Part shown: piece by piece, positions 1 to 6,606 of the stretch
Position numbering within the stretch: position 1 is the stretch's first letter
How the letters are laid out: each line of letters opens with the position of its first letter
NCBI RefSeq assembly: GCF_003112735.1
Contig: NZ_BFBR01000001.1
Location: 62,001 to 126,000 of the forward strand
Direction: 5' to 3'
Length of the DNA stretch: 64,000 bases
Source: Candidatus Phycosocius bacilliformis
Lineage (GTDB): Bacteria > Pseudomonadota > Alphaproteobacteria > Caulobacterales > Aquidulcibacteraceae
Position numbers and translations under genes: made by a program
The notes under the pieces: generated by a model
Databases searched by the model: none
Told to the model about the DNA's origin: nothing
The model's input: the letters and a program-made list of their open reading frames with translations, nothing else

Positions 1-67
1 GGGTCTTGCGACCCTCAAGAATGGCCCGGACCATGGGGCCGCTGAATAGGATTGGGTGCTCTGCCAT
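1..67 (-). CDS. Phage protein with PMVRAIL-GRKT N-terminus, partial
   Basis: Only the first 22 codons are in the window; the gene continues off the left edge. The start ATG (67-65) overlaps the TAA stop of the HD-domain gene as TAATG, so it is the next gene of the leftward operon. The visible N-terminus contains ILFSGPMVRAILEGRKT. This matches a widespread phage family whose members begin with 'LFS-PMV-AIL-G-KTQTRR'. The family is of unknown function; it may be related to ASCH/PUA-like folds, but that cannot be judged from 22 residues. Confidence 0.6.
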   Translation of the reverse strand, partial: MAEHPILFSGPMVRAILEGRKT

Positions 68-591
68 TAGAAAATCCCCAGCTCGTTTGCCCGTGCAATG
101 AAGAGTTCGTAGGCGGCTTGGGGCTCAAGGCATTCAAGTGTTGCGTCTTCAAGGGGTTTGAGTGTCCACCTCCATGGATCTCTGTTGTTCATAATCTGCC
201 GCTGCTCGGTTGCCAGCATAATCATGTCGGCAGCCTTAACTGCGGATGGCATCGGGCCAATCAAGCCAAAAAACTCAAGGATAGGACCTTCGATTGCCTT
301 CTCTATCTTTCTGTAGTCTGGCAACATTTCCTTCAAAGGTTTTGGGATGTCGCAGATAAAGGCCTCCGGCGCGTCATGCATTAGGCCCCAAAGTGCTAAT
401 TCCTCTGGGACAATTCTGGAGACCCAAACGCTATGCTCTGCAACGGAATAGAAACGGTTACACTGGCCACCAAATCTGCAAGTGTTCGCAAGGCCTCGCG
501 CAACAGCATTTAGTGTGAGATTCTCTGATGGGCGCAGAAAGCTAAAGTATGTGCCGTCGGCGGTCAGAATTGTTGGTCCGCTAATCTCCAT
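67..591 (-). CDS. HD-domain phosphohydrolase (YfbR-like)
   Basis: A 174-residue protein. It has the metal-binding HD pattern: an early His in 'YSVAEHS', the HD pair in 'LMHDAPEAF', and a later Asp in 'KAADMIM'. This architecture is that of phage and bacterial YfbR-like 5'-nucleotidases and related HD hydrolases that act on (d)NMPs. A role in shaping the nucleotide pool during infection is an inference. The start at 591 was chosen because the upstream small gene stops there with a TGATG overlap; a longer reading to 867 would run through that gene. Base composition is more AT-rich than the flanking phage genes, suggesting separate acquisition. Confidence 0.8.
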   Translation of the reverse strand: MEISGPTILTADGTYFSFLRPSENLTLNAVARGLANTCRFGGQCNRFYSVAEHSVWVSRIVPEELALWGLMHDAPEAFICDIPKPLKEMLPDYRKIEKAIEGPILEFFGLIGPMPSAVKAADMIMLATEQRQIMNNRDPWRWTLKPLEDATLECLEPQAAYELFIARANELGIF

Positions 592-770
592 CACCGGCCC
601 CCAATCATGATGCTGATGGCATCGGCAAAGATCAGGCCAAAGCCAAGGCTGGCCAGAACGCCGCACACGGCCACGGCAAGGCCGGGGTTGAAGCGGGTCG
701 TGCGGCGCAGCGGCGCAGTCGCGTGGCGCGCGCGCTGGCTGTCGAGGGTGATCAAGTGGCAGTCTTGCAC
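591..770 (-). CDS. Small single-TM phage protein
   Basis: A 59-residue open frame starting with GTG at 770, preceded by GGAG seven bases upstream. Its TGA overlaps the ATG of the HD gene. The N-terminal half is basic and rich in Arg and Thr. The C-terminal half contains one hydrophobic segment (roughly residues 34-55, with LAVAVCGVLASLGFGLIFA) followed by a short polar tail. That predicts a single membrane helix with the N-terminus in the cytoplasm. No family is recognised. The clean ribosome-binding site and coupling on both sides support a real gene. Confidence 0.6.
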   Translation of the reverse strand: MQDCHLITLDSQRARHATAPLRRTTRFNPGLAVAVCGVLASLGFGLIFADAISIMIGGR

Positions 771-781
771 GGGGGATCTCC

Positions 782-814
782 AAAAAGTCAGCCCGGCCCC
801 TGTCGGAGCCGGGC
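782..814 (-). terminator. Rho-independent terminator in the early operon
   Basis: On the minus strand, GCCCGGCTCC and GGGGCCGGGC form a nearly perfect stem with a GACA loop, followed by TGACTTTTTG. It lies directly downstream of the gapR-like gene and upstream of the small membrane gene. It could therefore attenuate or separate the distal part of the leftward operon, and would be a natural target of phage antitermination. Confidence 0.75.
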
Positions 815-832
815 CAGTTGGGAGGAAAAAGG

Positions 833-1147
833 TCAGGAAAGCCCGATGGCCTCAACATAGAGGTCAAGCATCATCTGGGCCTCGTCGCGCGCGTTGGCGT
901 CTTGCTTGCGAAGCTTGATCACGGCGCGCAGGGCTTTGGTGTCAAAGCCAAGGGATTTGGCTTCGCCATAAACCTCCTTGATCTGCTCGGCGATGTCGCG
1001 ACGTTCAGTCTCAAGGTTCTCAACGCGAGCAACAAACTGGCGCAGCTTTTCCTTGCTGGCCGAACTTAGGCTTTGGGGCGCGGTCTTGTTTGACTTCACG
1101 TCCAGACGAATCTCAATTTCTTCGGCAATGCGGGAGGCCACATTCAT
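833..1147 (-). CDS. GapR-family (DUF2312) nucleoid-associated protein
   Basis: A 104-residue protein almost entirely made of the DUF2312 domain. Its core reads 'QFVARVENLETERRDIAEQIKEV', then 'YGEAKSLGFDTKALRAVIKLRKQD' and an acidic C-terminal helix. Cellular GapR of Caulobacter encircles overtwisted AT-rich DNA, stimulates gyrase and topoisomerase IV, and is needed for replication elongation. The phage copy retains the helical core and its basic residues. ATG at 1147 was preferred over GTG at 1153 because GGAG sits seven bases before 1147 but only one before 1153. The preceding gene ends at 1150. It may manage supercoiling of phage DNA or replace host GapR. Confidence 0.88.
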   Translation of the reverse strand: MNVASRIAEEIEIRLDVKSNKTAPQSLSSASKEKLRQFVARVENLETERRDIAEQIKEVYGEAKSLGFDTKALRAVIKLRKQDANARDEAQMMLDLYVEAIGLS

Positions 1148-1149
1148 CG

Positions 1150-1449
1150 TCACTCTCCTTTCAAATCTGCGTCGAGCCGCATCACATCGGCGGCAAGCGC
1201 GAAGGTGATGGTCTCGATCTCGAGCGACAGCTCGTTGGCGCGGGTGACCAGATCGCGGATGTCGTCGGCCAAGGCGTGGGCGCAGCTGACAGAAATCAGG
1301 CGTGAAAGCTGGCGATGCAGATTGCGCGCGGAATGGCCGGGCTTTTCCAGCAGGGCCAGCAAAGCCTCATTGTGGTGCAGCCGCTGCTGGCGCTTCTGCC
1401 TGTCGGTCAGGCGCGCCGTGCCGGGGAAGAGATAGACCTCGGCGCTCAT
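1150..1449 (-). CDS. Phage hypothetical protein, helical
   Basis: A 99-residue protein not recognised from any named family. It has an N-terminal segment MSAEVYLFPG, then a basic, Gln- and His-rich stretch (RQKRQQRLHHNEALLALLEK), then amphipathic helices ending in an acidic tail. The start at 1449 overlaps the stop of the exonuclease gene as TGATG, indicating translational coupling. Its 3' end contributes the ribosome-binding site of the gapR-like gene. A DNA- or protein-binding accessory role is possible, but nothing in the sequence fixes it. Confidence 0.65.
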   Translation of the reverse strand: MSAEVYLFPGTARLTDRQKRQQRLHHNEALLALLEKPGHSARNLHRQLSRLISVSCAHALADDIRDLVTRANELSLEIETITFALAADVMRLDADLKGE

Positions 1450-2186
1450 CAGCGGATCGCCTTCTCGTCCAGGACGGTGAGTGGCTCTGTCGGCATGCTC
1501 ACCGCCGGTGCCCAAGACGGCCCAAAGGTTGGGGTTTTAAAGGGACCAAGAGTCTCAACCGGAAGCTCACCGGGGAACCGTTCCTCCTCGGTGCAGTCGG
1601 CAATGACCACATCCATCTCGGCCTTGGCTTTCTTCCAGCCCTCGATGATGCGGGTTGCCTCGCTCAAGGCCTTGATCTGCTTGATGCAATCCTCAAGGCC
1701 GGTATGGGATTTCGCCGCGTCGCGTTCGACCTTCACGCCTGCGAGCTCAAGTCGGTCGCGTGTGCATCTTGCCTTCAAATAGCCCCACGGCACCAAATCT
1801 TTCAGCCCAACCTCAATGCCAAAGCGAATGATCAACTCACGCAGAATGGGCTCATCAAACGTCGCCCCATGGCACCAAAGCCGCATGTCTGGGTGGCTCC
1901 AGTCAAAAGCGCGGATCAGGGCCATGATCACCTCGCCCACGGGTTTGGGGTCGCGCGTCATCGCCTCTTGAATGTTGGCCGGCAAAGCCTGCAGCCAAAC
2001 AAGTGTCTTGGGGTCGCTGACCAGCCCAAAGCGGCTGCGCTGCTCCTCAACATCGAGGTTCATTTCAAACGTGCGGTCGACCTCGCCCGTAAACGGATTA
2101 AAGCTCGCGGCACCGATCTGACGGATAACGCAGCCTGCGCGGGTGCCTTCGGTCTCGAGGTCAATCATGATGTGATGGCAGCTCAT
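1449..2186 (-). CDS. DEDDh 3'-5' exonuclease
   Basis: A 245-residue protein with the DnaQ-fold exonuclease motifs: D9 and E11 in 'MIDLETEG', D111 in 'HGATFDEPIL', and H161 to D166 in 'SHTGLEDCIKQ'. This is the DEDDh set. The size and the WCHGATFDEPIL motif resemble the Rv2179c-like and exodeoxyribonuclease VIII-like phage exonucleases used in recombination or DNA processing. No separate annealing protein is visible in the operon. The ATG overlaps the end of the upstream gene by four bases. Confidence 0.82.
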   Translation of the reverse strand: MSCHHIMIDLETEGTRAGCVIRQIGAASFNPFTGEVDRTFEMNLDVEEQRSRFGLVSDPKTLVWLQALPANIQEAMTRDPKPVGEVIMALIRAFDWSHPDMRLWCHGATFDEPILRELIIRFGIEVGLKDLVPWGYLKARCTRDRLELAGVKVERDAAKSHTGLEDCIKQIKALSEATRIIEGWKKAKAEMDVVIADCTEEERFPGELPVETLGPFKTPTFGPSWAPAVSMPTEPLTVLDEKAIR

Positions 2187-2458
2187 GGTTGCACCTCTTG
2201 GGAAGAGGCTCTTGCCATTGCAGCTTGCAGGGCTGATGCAAGTGTTTGCACTTGCGCTTGATCAAGCACCATCATGGTTTCGATGATGTCCCAATTCAGA
2301 TTTCTAACCCGCCAAAGCTTGACCTTGCCCTTGTGGGGTCCATAAAGAATTGGGCTCGCACCAAAAGTTGTGTGTGCAAGATCTGTGTTTGTTACATGAT
2401 CGTCAGCAACGTCATGAAACGGAAAGGAAATTGTCTCAATGGTTGGTGCTTCAGACAT
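2183..2458 (-). CDS. Phage hypothetical protein (91 aa)
   Basis: A 91-residue protein without a recognised domain. The start at 2458 has GAGG nine bases upstream. The C-terminus is an Ala-rich helix (QTLASALQAAMARA). It lies in the leftward early operon with a four-base overlap into the exonuclease gene. The start codon is separated by one base from an ATG on the opposite strand that may open a divergent gene. Confidence 0.6.
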   Translation of the reverse strand: MSEAPTIETISFPFHDVADDHVTNTDLAHTTFGASPILYGPHKGKVKLWRVRNLNWDIIETMMVLDQAQVQTLASALQAAMARASSQEVQP

Positions 2459-2459
2459 A

Positions 2460-2735
2460 ATGAACGTCCTCATCAAAATGGCGGAATGGCAAAAAATCGT
2501 TGCTTTGGCCGAGCGGGTTCCGGAGTTGGAAAAAAGAATTGCGGCGCTTGAGGCGGGCCGAAATCCTCCAAAATCCAAATTCAGCTGTGCGGTTTGTGGT
2601 GCCGCAGCGCAGGTCGTCTCTGAAAAACCGCACCCAACATTTCATCCATTTGGCGACAAACAGCTTACGGTTAAATGCAACAACCCAAACTGTGGCGTTG
2701 AATCGACGCGCCGATTTAATCCAAGTGAAGGCTAA
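2460..2735 (+). CDS. Small coiled-coil/zinc-ribbon protein (tentative)
   Basis: A 91-residue frame on the plus strand inside the otherwise leftward early operon. It begins with a short coiled coil (LAERVPELEKRIAALEAG) and continues with two CxxC-type pairs, 'CAVCGAAAQV' and 'CNNPNCG', about 34 residues apart, which could form a zinc ribbon. No opposite-strand frame explains this interval. Against it, the Shine-Dalgarno signal is weak and the start is only one base from the divergent start at 2458. No family is recognised. Confidence 0.45.
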   Translation: MNVLIKMAEWQKIVALAERVPELEKRIAALEAGRNPPKSKFSCAVCGAAAQVVSEKPHPTFHPFGDKQLTVKCNNPNCGVESTRRFNPSEG

Positions 2736-2740
2736 ACCGC

Positions 2741-3187
2741 TCATCGCACAGGCCTCCGGGCTTCGAGCACCGCAAGTGGCAAGCGGATCACCAAGGTGGG
2801 CTGGCCTTTCCATGAGATAAGGCCGCTGTTGGCGGCGACTGGCTTGTCAGTCGCAACCATCTTGTGCCAAGCAAGCAGTGAGATTTGGCGGCGCGGGGCC
2901 TTGCCGATCTTGCCAACCCGCCCAACGGGGAAAGCCTCAGAGGCCTCGCCTGTGTGCTTCTGAAGCATCAAGGCATTCTCGGAGGTGTTCTCAGAGACGC
3001 TGATGCTCGCAGGCTCTCCCAAGCCGGAGAACACCTGATCAGAGATTGAGATGGTCAAAACCAAGCCGCTGGTGCGCCGCTTCACCGACACGGTGACAGG
3101 TGTGTCAGCCTTCGCCTTTGGCGGGGATGGCTGCACAACGCGCCAGCCTTCGGCGGCAGGCAAGCGATCAAAGCTGGCGACGCTCAT
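2741..3187 (-). CDS. Phage hypothetical protein (148 aa)
   Basis: A 148-residue protein of unknown function, second gene of the leftward operon. It looks like an all-beta N-terminal half (alternating VTVSVKRRTSGLVLTISIS) followed by a basic helical part, with a C-terminal strand LVIRLPLAVLEARRPVR. The start at 3187 overlaps the stop of the upstream membrane gene as ATGA; a longer in-frame reading would enter that gene. DNA or RNA binding is conceivable given the basic character, but is not shown. Confidence 0.6.
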   Translation of the reverse strand: MSVASFDRLPAAEGWRVVQPSPPKAKADTPVTVSVKRRTSGLVLTISISDQVFSGLGEPASISVSENTSENALMLQKHTGEASEAFPVGRVGKIGKAPRRQISLLAWHKMVATDKPVAANSGLISWKGQPTLVIRLPLAVLEARRPVR

Positions 3188-3372
3188 CGGGCCAGCCCCA
3201 TGAACAAGGCCAAGGCAAGCCCCAGCCCGCAAATGATGCCGCTGGCCGTCAGGCCGACCAAAAACACCGCCCCAACACGGGCGATCAAGCTGTCGCTCTC
3301 GTAACCATCAAGCGAGTGCGGACGCAGCCACGCTTTGGGGGTGCGATCCTCTGGATAAATGAATTGGGACAT
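3184..3372 (-). CDS. Small single-TM phage protein, first gene of the leftward operon
   Basis: A 62-residue protein whose start at 3372 is preceded by a strong AGGAGG seven bases upstream. The C-terminal half is a Gly- and Ala-rich hydrophobic helix (VGAVFLVGLTASGIICGLGLA) followed by ALFMGLAR. This predicts a one-pass membrane protein with a cytoplasmic N-terminus. It lies immediately downstream of two repressor operators, so it should be the first product made on induction. Superinfection exclusion or membrane modulation is a guess from position only. Confidence 0.6.
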   Translation of the reverse strand: MSQFIYPEDRTPKAWLRPHSLDGYESDSLIARVGAVFLVGLTASGIICGLGLALALFMGLAR

Positions 3373-3398
3373 GGTGCCTCCTGGGTGAGGAGGCATTT

Positions 3399-3448
3399 GT
3401 TGCAGATTGCAAACAGAGCGTCAAGCCAAAATGTTGCGATTTGCAAAC
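3399..3448. promoter_or_regulatory. Two repressor-type operators before the leftward early operon
   Basis: GTTGCAGATTGCAAAC (3399-3414) and GTTGCGATTTGCAAAC (3433-3448) differ at only a few positions and are 34 bases apart. The same 16-mer recurs around the repressor start about 1.1 kb away. The motif is an imperfect palindrome (GTTGC/GCAAAC). They sit where a PL-like promoter of the leftward operon is expected. Binding by the XRE repressor is inferred. Confidence 0.7.
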
Positions 3449-3545
3449 AGTGATTTTGCAAGTTCACTGCCTGTCAACCAAACCTTGACTGAAATCGGGT
3501 GTCTAACTTAAGGTATGCTGTTGATTGAATAGAAGGAGTTGCAGA

Positions 3546-4112
3546 ATGAACTCATCGATTGCGGCAACTGCCCTAACCCTTCTTCTTCACGCATCCAGCC
3601 CTTGGGTTATCGGTCAGGAACGTGAGGTAGATCAGGGCATCTATATGACCTTTCAGTCTGAGCAAGACGGGTGGCGCATATGGCGCATTGACACAAAAGC
3701 AGGGGTTGAGTGCAAAGCAGCTAAGTCAGCTATTGGGCGACCACATGCGACTCCACTAGGTTACAAAGACGTTTTAGACGGTCCTGCTCCAAGAACAGAG
3801 ATTTCGGCATACATGACCTTTGCGATACCTTATGGGCCTCCCGCCGAGTTGCGGCTTGCTCAGGATTGGTTTGGCACTTACCGATCAGGAGAAACGCAGT
3901 TTAGAGGCGTTGGGGAGCGCTTTTTTAGAAGCATGGACGAGCTGCAAACTAACCGCAAAGGCCTTAAGATCATTGAAGTGAACAACGTCAGTTGGGAGTA
4001 TCCGGCCCTTCACCTTGGAATGTCGGAGATTAATGCCCAGTTTGATTTGACCGGCATTGATTGGGCCGAAGCACAAGTGTTAGCATGTTACAAGAAGAAC
4101 GGTTCCCGCTGA
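3546..4112 (+). CDS. Exported protein of the immunity region, probable moron
   Basis: A 188-residue protein with an N-terminal signal peptide (hydrophobic core ATALTLLLHASS, likely cleavage after about residue 24). GGAG lies nine bases before the ATG at 3546. The mature part is hydrophilic with many aromatic residues and two Cys. No family is recognised. It lies between the leftward early operon and the repressor, convergent with the repressor, and is more AT-rich than neighbours. These are features of lysogenic-conversion genes expressed from the silent prophage. A periplasmic role, for example in blocking superinfection, is an inference. Confidence 0.7.
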   Translation: MNSSIAATALTLLLHASSPWVIGQEREVDQGIYMTFQSEQDGWRIWRIDTKAGVECKAAKSAIGRPHATPLGYKDVLDGPAPRTEISAYMTFAIPYGPPAELRLAQDWFGTYRSGETQFRGVGERFFRSMDELQTNRKGLKIIEVNNVSWEYPALHLGMSEINAQFDLTGIDWAEAQVLACYKKNGSR

Positions 4113-4176
4113 GGTTTGCGCGACAAACAGCGTTGTCGATGTTCTCATTTGGCCGATTTGATTGGCAATCTTGTGT

Positions 4177-4491
4177 CTAGCTTGCCACCTTAGCGTCTTG
4201 AAACTGCTCCAAAACACGCATGGCTTGAGGTTTTGATACCTCTGGGATCGTGGCCCAGACTTCCATAACATAGCTGTCAAGCGTTTCCGGGTCATGTTCT
4301 AAAAGCAAACCAGGTCGAGTTTTAAGTACTGGCGCAATTCGCCATAGCCATTTGGGCGACAGCGCGCGCTTGCCCGATTCGAGCAAGCTAATCACAGCTG
4401 GCGTGGTCTCAACCGCAGCAGCAAGCTCCTCCTGCGTCATCTTGCGATACTCGCGCCAAGCTTTCAGGTGATTCCGAGGTTCTTCTGCCAT
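4177..4491 (-). CDS. XRE-family HTH repressor
   Basis: A 104-residue protein with a helix-turn-helix at about residues 10-60, including 'MTQEELAAAVETTPAVISLLESGKR'. The remainder is helical and could dimerise. There is no LexA/CI-type peptidase domain, so induction is unlikely to go by RecA-stimulated self-cleavage of this protein. It is transcribed away from the Cro-like gene with operator copies between them, the usual genetic-switch arrangement. One operator (4492-4507) abuts its own start codon, predicting autoregulation. The longer in-frame start at 4587 was rejected because it would run through the operators. Confidence 0.85.
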   Translation of the reverse strand: MAEEPRNHLKAWREYRKMTQEELAAAVETTPAVISLLESGKRALSPKWLWRIAPVLKTRPGLLLEHDPETLDSYVMEVWATIPEVSKPQAMRVLEQFQDAKVAS

Positions 4492-4577
4492 GTTTGCAAA
4501 ATGCGCGTGGTTCACTTCATGGTGAAGACGCAATTTGCAAACATGGGGGGTTGCAAAAATTGTTGCAATCTGCAAAC
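4492..4577. promoter_or_regulatory. Operator cluster between repressor and Cro-like gene
   Basis: Three copies of the GTTGCRATTTGCAAAC-type element are visible: 4492-4507 (inverted, CGCGCATTTTGCAAAC on the minus strand), 4527-4542 (GACGCAATTTGCAAAC) and 4562-4577 (GTTGCAATCTGCAAAC). A weaker, inverted fourth match lies near 4549-4562. The first touches the repressor start codon and the last lies just upstream of the Cro-like start. The interval also holds a TTCAC/GTGAA inverted repeat (about 4511-4526). This is the probable PR/PRM control region. Confidence 0.72.
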
Positions 4578-4585
4578 TTTGGGGC

Positions 4586-4843
4586 ATGGCAAACTATGAT
4601 CCTAATGAGTTTTATGGAAAGCTGCTTGGCATAGGAGTTTCACGTCCTTACGCTTCGCAGCTGGCGCAGGGCGCGCGAACGCCCTCCATGTCCTTTGCGA
4701 TGTCGATCTGTGAGCGTTTAGGCATTAGTTTGGACGTTTGGCGGGAGATCAGTGAGTGGCGGGCTGCGACCCAATCTCTAGCTCCTGCTGTTCCTGTCGA
4801 ACATGAGAAAGTCACCACTGATTTCCCGGAGGCCCTGCCATGA
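4586..4843 (+). CDS. Cro-like HTH protein
   Basis: An 85-residue protein with an HTH of the XRE type ('IGVSRPYASQLAQGARTPSMSFAMSICERLGI', about residues 13-45) and a short acidic tail. It opens the rightward early operon, divergent from the repressor, which is the canonical position of Cro. The start at 4586 was chosen because the longer reading from 4535 passes through two operators. Its stop overlaps the ATG of the next gene by four bases. Confidence 0.75.
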   Translation: MANYDPNEFYGKLLGIGVSRPYASQLAQGARTPSMSFAMSICERLGISLDVWREISEWRAATQSLAPAVPVEHEKVTTDFPEALP

Positions 4844-5274
4844 GTGCGGCCTCGCCTCGCCAGCATGCGTCTTGGGCGCGGCTTTTGATCAAGGCCTGTG
4901 GTGGTCTGGATGAAGCTTCGCGCGCGTGCCGCCTGTCGGTTTCGCAGCTGAGCCGATGCCAAGACGGCAATGACCCCAATGTCCTGCCGGTCGATGTGAT
5001 TGCCGATCTTGAGCTCTATTGTGGGCAGGCGATTTATTCACGCGCCTTGGTCTCGCTGCTTGAGGGGGCGACCAGTCAGTCGGTGCCAGCTGATCTGGTG
5101 TCGGAGGCCTGTGACGTGGGCGAAGCGGGGGCAGAGCTGCAGGCCTGTATGCGCCGGGCCGTGACGGACGGCAAGCTTACTGAAGCTGAAATGCGGGCAA
5201 TTGCCCAAAAGGCCGACCGGGTGCGCAAGGAATTGGCCGATCTGGATCGGGTCTTGGCTGGGGGGCAGGTCTGA
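4840..5274 (+). CDS. Phage regulatory protein (CII-like position)
   Basis: A 144-residue protein coupled by an ATGA overlap to the Cro-like gene. The N-terminal third contains an HTH-like segment (GGLDEASRACRLSVSQLSRCQD). The C-terminal third is a long charged helix ('KLTEAEMRAIAQKADRVRKE'), probably a coiled coil for oligomerisation. Similar proteins occur after Cro in alphaproteobacterial phages and are often labelled CII-like regulators. Its target is unknown. Confidence 0.6.
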   Translation: MSAASPRQHASWARLLIKACGGLDEASRACRLSVSQLSRCQDGNDPNVLPVDVIADLELYCGQAIYSRALVSLLEGATSQSVPADLVSEACDVGEAGAELQACMRRAVTDGKLTEAEMRAIAQKADRVRKELADLDRVLAGGQV

Positions 5275-5276
5275 TC

Positions 5277-6131
5277 ATGCTCGACAGCCTGTTTGACAAT
5301 CTGCCGGTTCAATTGGCCCCTGTCGACCGACTGGGGCCAATAAAAGGGCGTGTTCAGCCCAACGGGATTGTCCAAGGTGCTGCCGCTGTGATGGCGGGGC
5401 GAATTGAGCCGGTCGATAGCTTGGACTTTTTCCCAACCCCGCCATGGGTGATCCGTTGCCTGCTGGGCGAGGTGTTGCCCGAGATCACGGGCTATGTGGG
5501 GCAGCTGCGCGGCAAGAGTGTGGTGTCGAGCGTGTGGGAGCCTGCGTGTGGGGCGGGCCATATGGCCGGGCCGATGGCGGACTTTTTCGACGTGGTGCAT
5601 GCCAGCGACGTGGCTGATTATGGCTTTCCCAATCTGGGCCAGCCGTGCCCGCGGCGGGGCAGCTTTGTGGCCGAACGCGGGCTTGACCCCCTGCCCGAGC
5701 CTGATGGCGGGGTTGATTGGGTGATCACCAATCCCCCGTTCAATCTGTCGCTGGCCTTTGCCCGGCGCGCTTTGGCGGTGGCCCGCATTGGCGTGGTGTT
5801 GCTGGTGCGCCTTGGTTGGCTTGAAGGGATTGAACGCTGGCGGTTTCGCCAAGAGTTTCCGCTTTTTTGTGCCGTCAGCTTTGCCCAGCGCGTGGCCATG
5901 TTCAAGGGCCGCTGGGATCCAGATGGCAGCTCAGCCACAGCCTATGCCGCCATGATTTGGCTGCGCGACAACAACGGCAATTGGACGTCGGGCTGTGGCG
6001 CATGCGGTGAGCCGTGCCTTGAGCGCACCTATTGCGTCGCGCCACAGGCGGATGCGCGCTGGTGGCAACCTCAAGATTTGGACAGATGGGGCGGGGCTTG
6101 GCCGCGCCTGGATGGAGTGGCTTATGGCTGA
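5277..6131 (+). CDS. DNA adenine N6-methyltransferase
   Basis: A 284-residue protein with the S-adenosylmethionine motif EPACGAGHM at residues 88-96 and the catalytic NPPF at 152-155, in the order of class I N6-adenine methyltransferases. The N-terminal 'DFFPTPPWV' motif is typical of small phage MTases of this sort. A Cys cluster near residues 237-249 may bind zinc. No cognate restriction gene is present, so it is an orphan. Recognition site is unknown; it does not look like full-length CcrM. Roles could be protection from restriction or making a methylation signal read by the GcrA homologue encoded in the same operon. Confidence 0.85.
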   Translation: MLDSLFDNLPVQLAPVDRLGPIKGRVQPNGIVQGAAAVMAGRIEPVDSLDFFPTPPWVIRCLLGEVLPEITGYVGQLRGKSVVSSVWEPACGAGHMAGPMADFFDVVHASDVADYGFPNLGQPCPRRGSFVAERGLDPLPEPDGGVDWVITNPPFNLSLAFARRALAVARIGVVLLVRLGWLEGIERWRFRQEFPLFCAVSFAQRVAMFKGRWDPDGSSATAYAAMIWLRDNNGNWTSGCGACGEPCLERTYCVAPQADARWWQPQDLDRWGGAWPRLDGVAYG

Positions 6132-6606
6132 CACATCACCCCTGATTTTCAATGGCCCAGCCCATCAGGCCGCTTTGGCAGAGGCCCGGCAACTGGCGCA
6201 TGACTTTGGTGCCGACTTGGACCGGGTGCGGCTGATCGTCGGGCAGCGGGTGGCATTTTGGCAGGCCCGGGCCAAGGCCAATCCCAAGTGCGGGGCCGAT
6301 CTTATGGCGCTGCTGGCTTGCCGGGCGGTGTTGGACTTGATTGCCCAGGTCAGCCCCGTGGAGGGCGATGAAGTGGCGTGGCTGTCGTGCACAGAGCGGC
6401 GCGGATTGGCCGCGATCGATAAGGAAAGTGCCATCAGCCTGACTGCGCCAAGTCGCAGCCCGCTTGCGGCAGATCACCCCTATCTGTTCTCGGCCTGTCG
6501 GATTCTGCGGATCAATGGGCTGTTTCGCATGGGCGAGGCCGGAAAGGCCGCCAAGCGGCGCGCAACCGCCCGCAAATCATCATCACAGGCAAGGAGGGCA
6601 GCATGA
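6124..6606 (+). CDS. Phage hypothetical protein (160 aa)
   Basis: A 160-residue, mostly helical protein whose ATG at 6124 lies inside the last codons of the methyltransferase gene (8-base overlap). The C-terminus is strongly basic and Ser/Ala-rich (KAAKRRATARKSSSQARRAA), reminiscent of a nucleic-acid-binding tail. It contains a few Cys but no clear zinc motif. Not recognised. Confidence 0.6.
   Translation: MADTSPLIFNGPAHQAALAEARQLAHDFGADLDRVRLIVGQRVAFWQARAKANPKCGADLMALLACRAVLDLIAQVSPVEGDEVAWLSCTERRGLAAIDKESAISLTAPSRSPLAADHPYLFSACRILRINGLFRMGEAGKAAKRRATARKSSSQARRAA

Noticed and set aside
1302-2261. A 319-codon open frame on the plus strand across the exonuclease gene
   Set aside because: It lies opposite a gene with clear DEDDh motifs, has no recognisable domain and no ribosome-binding site; it is a high-GC shadow frame.
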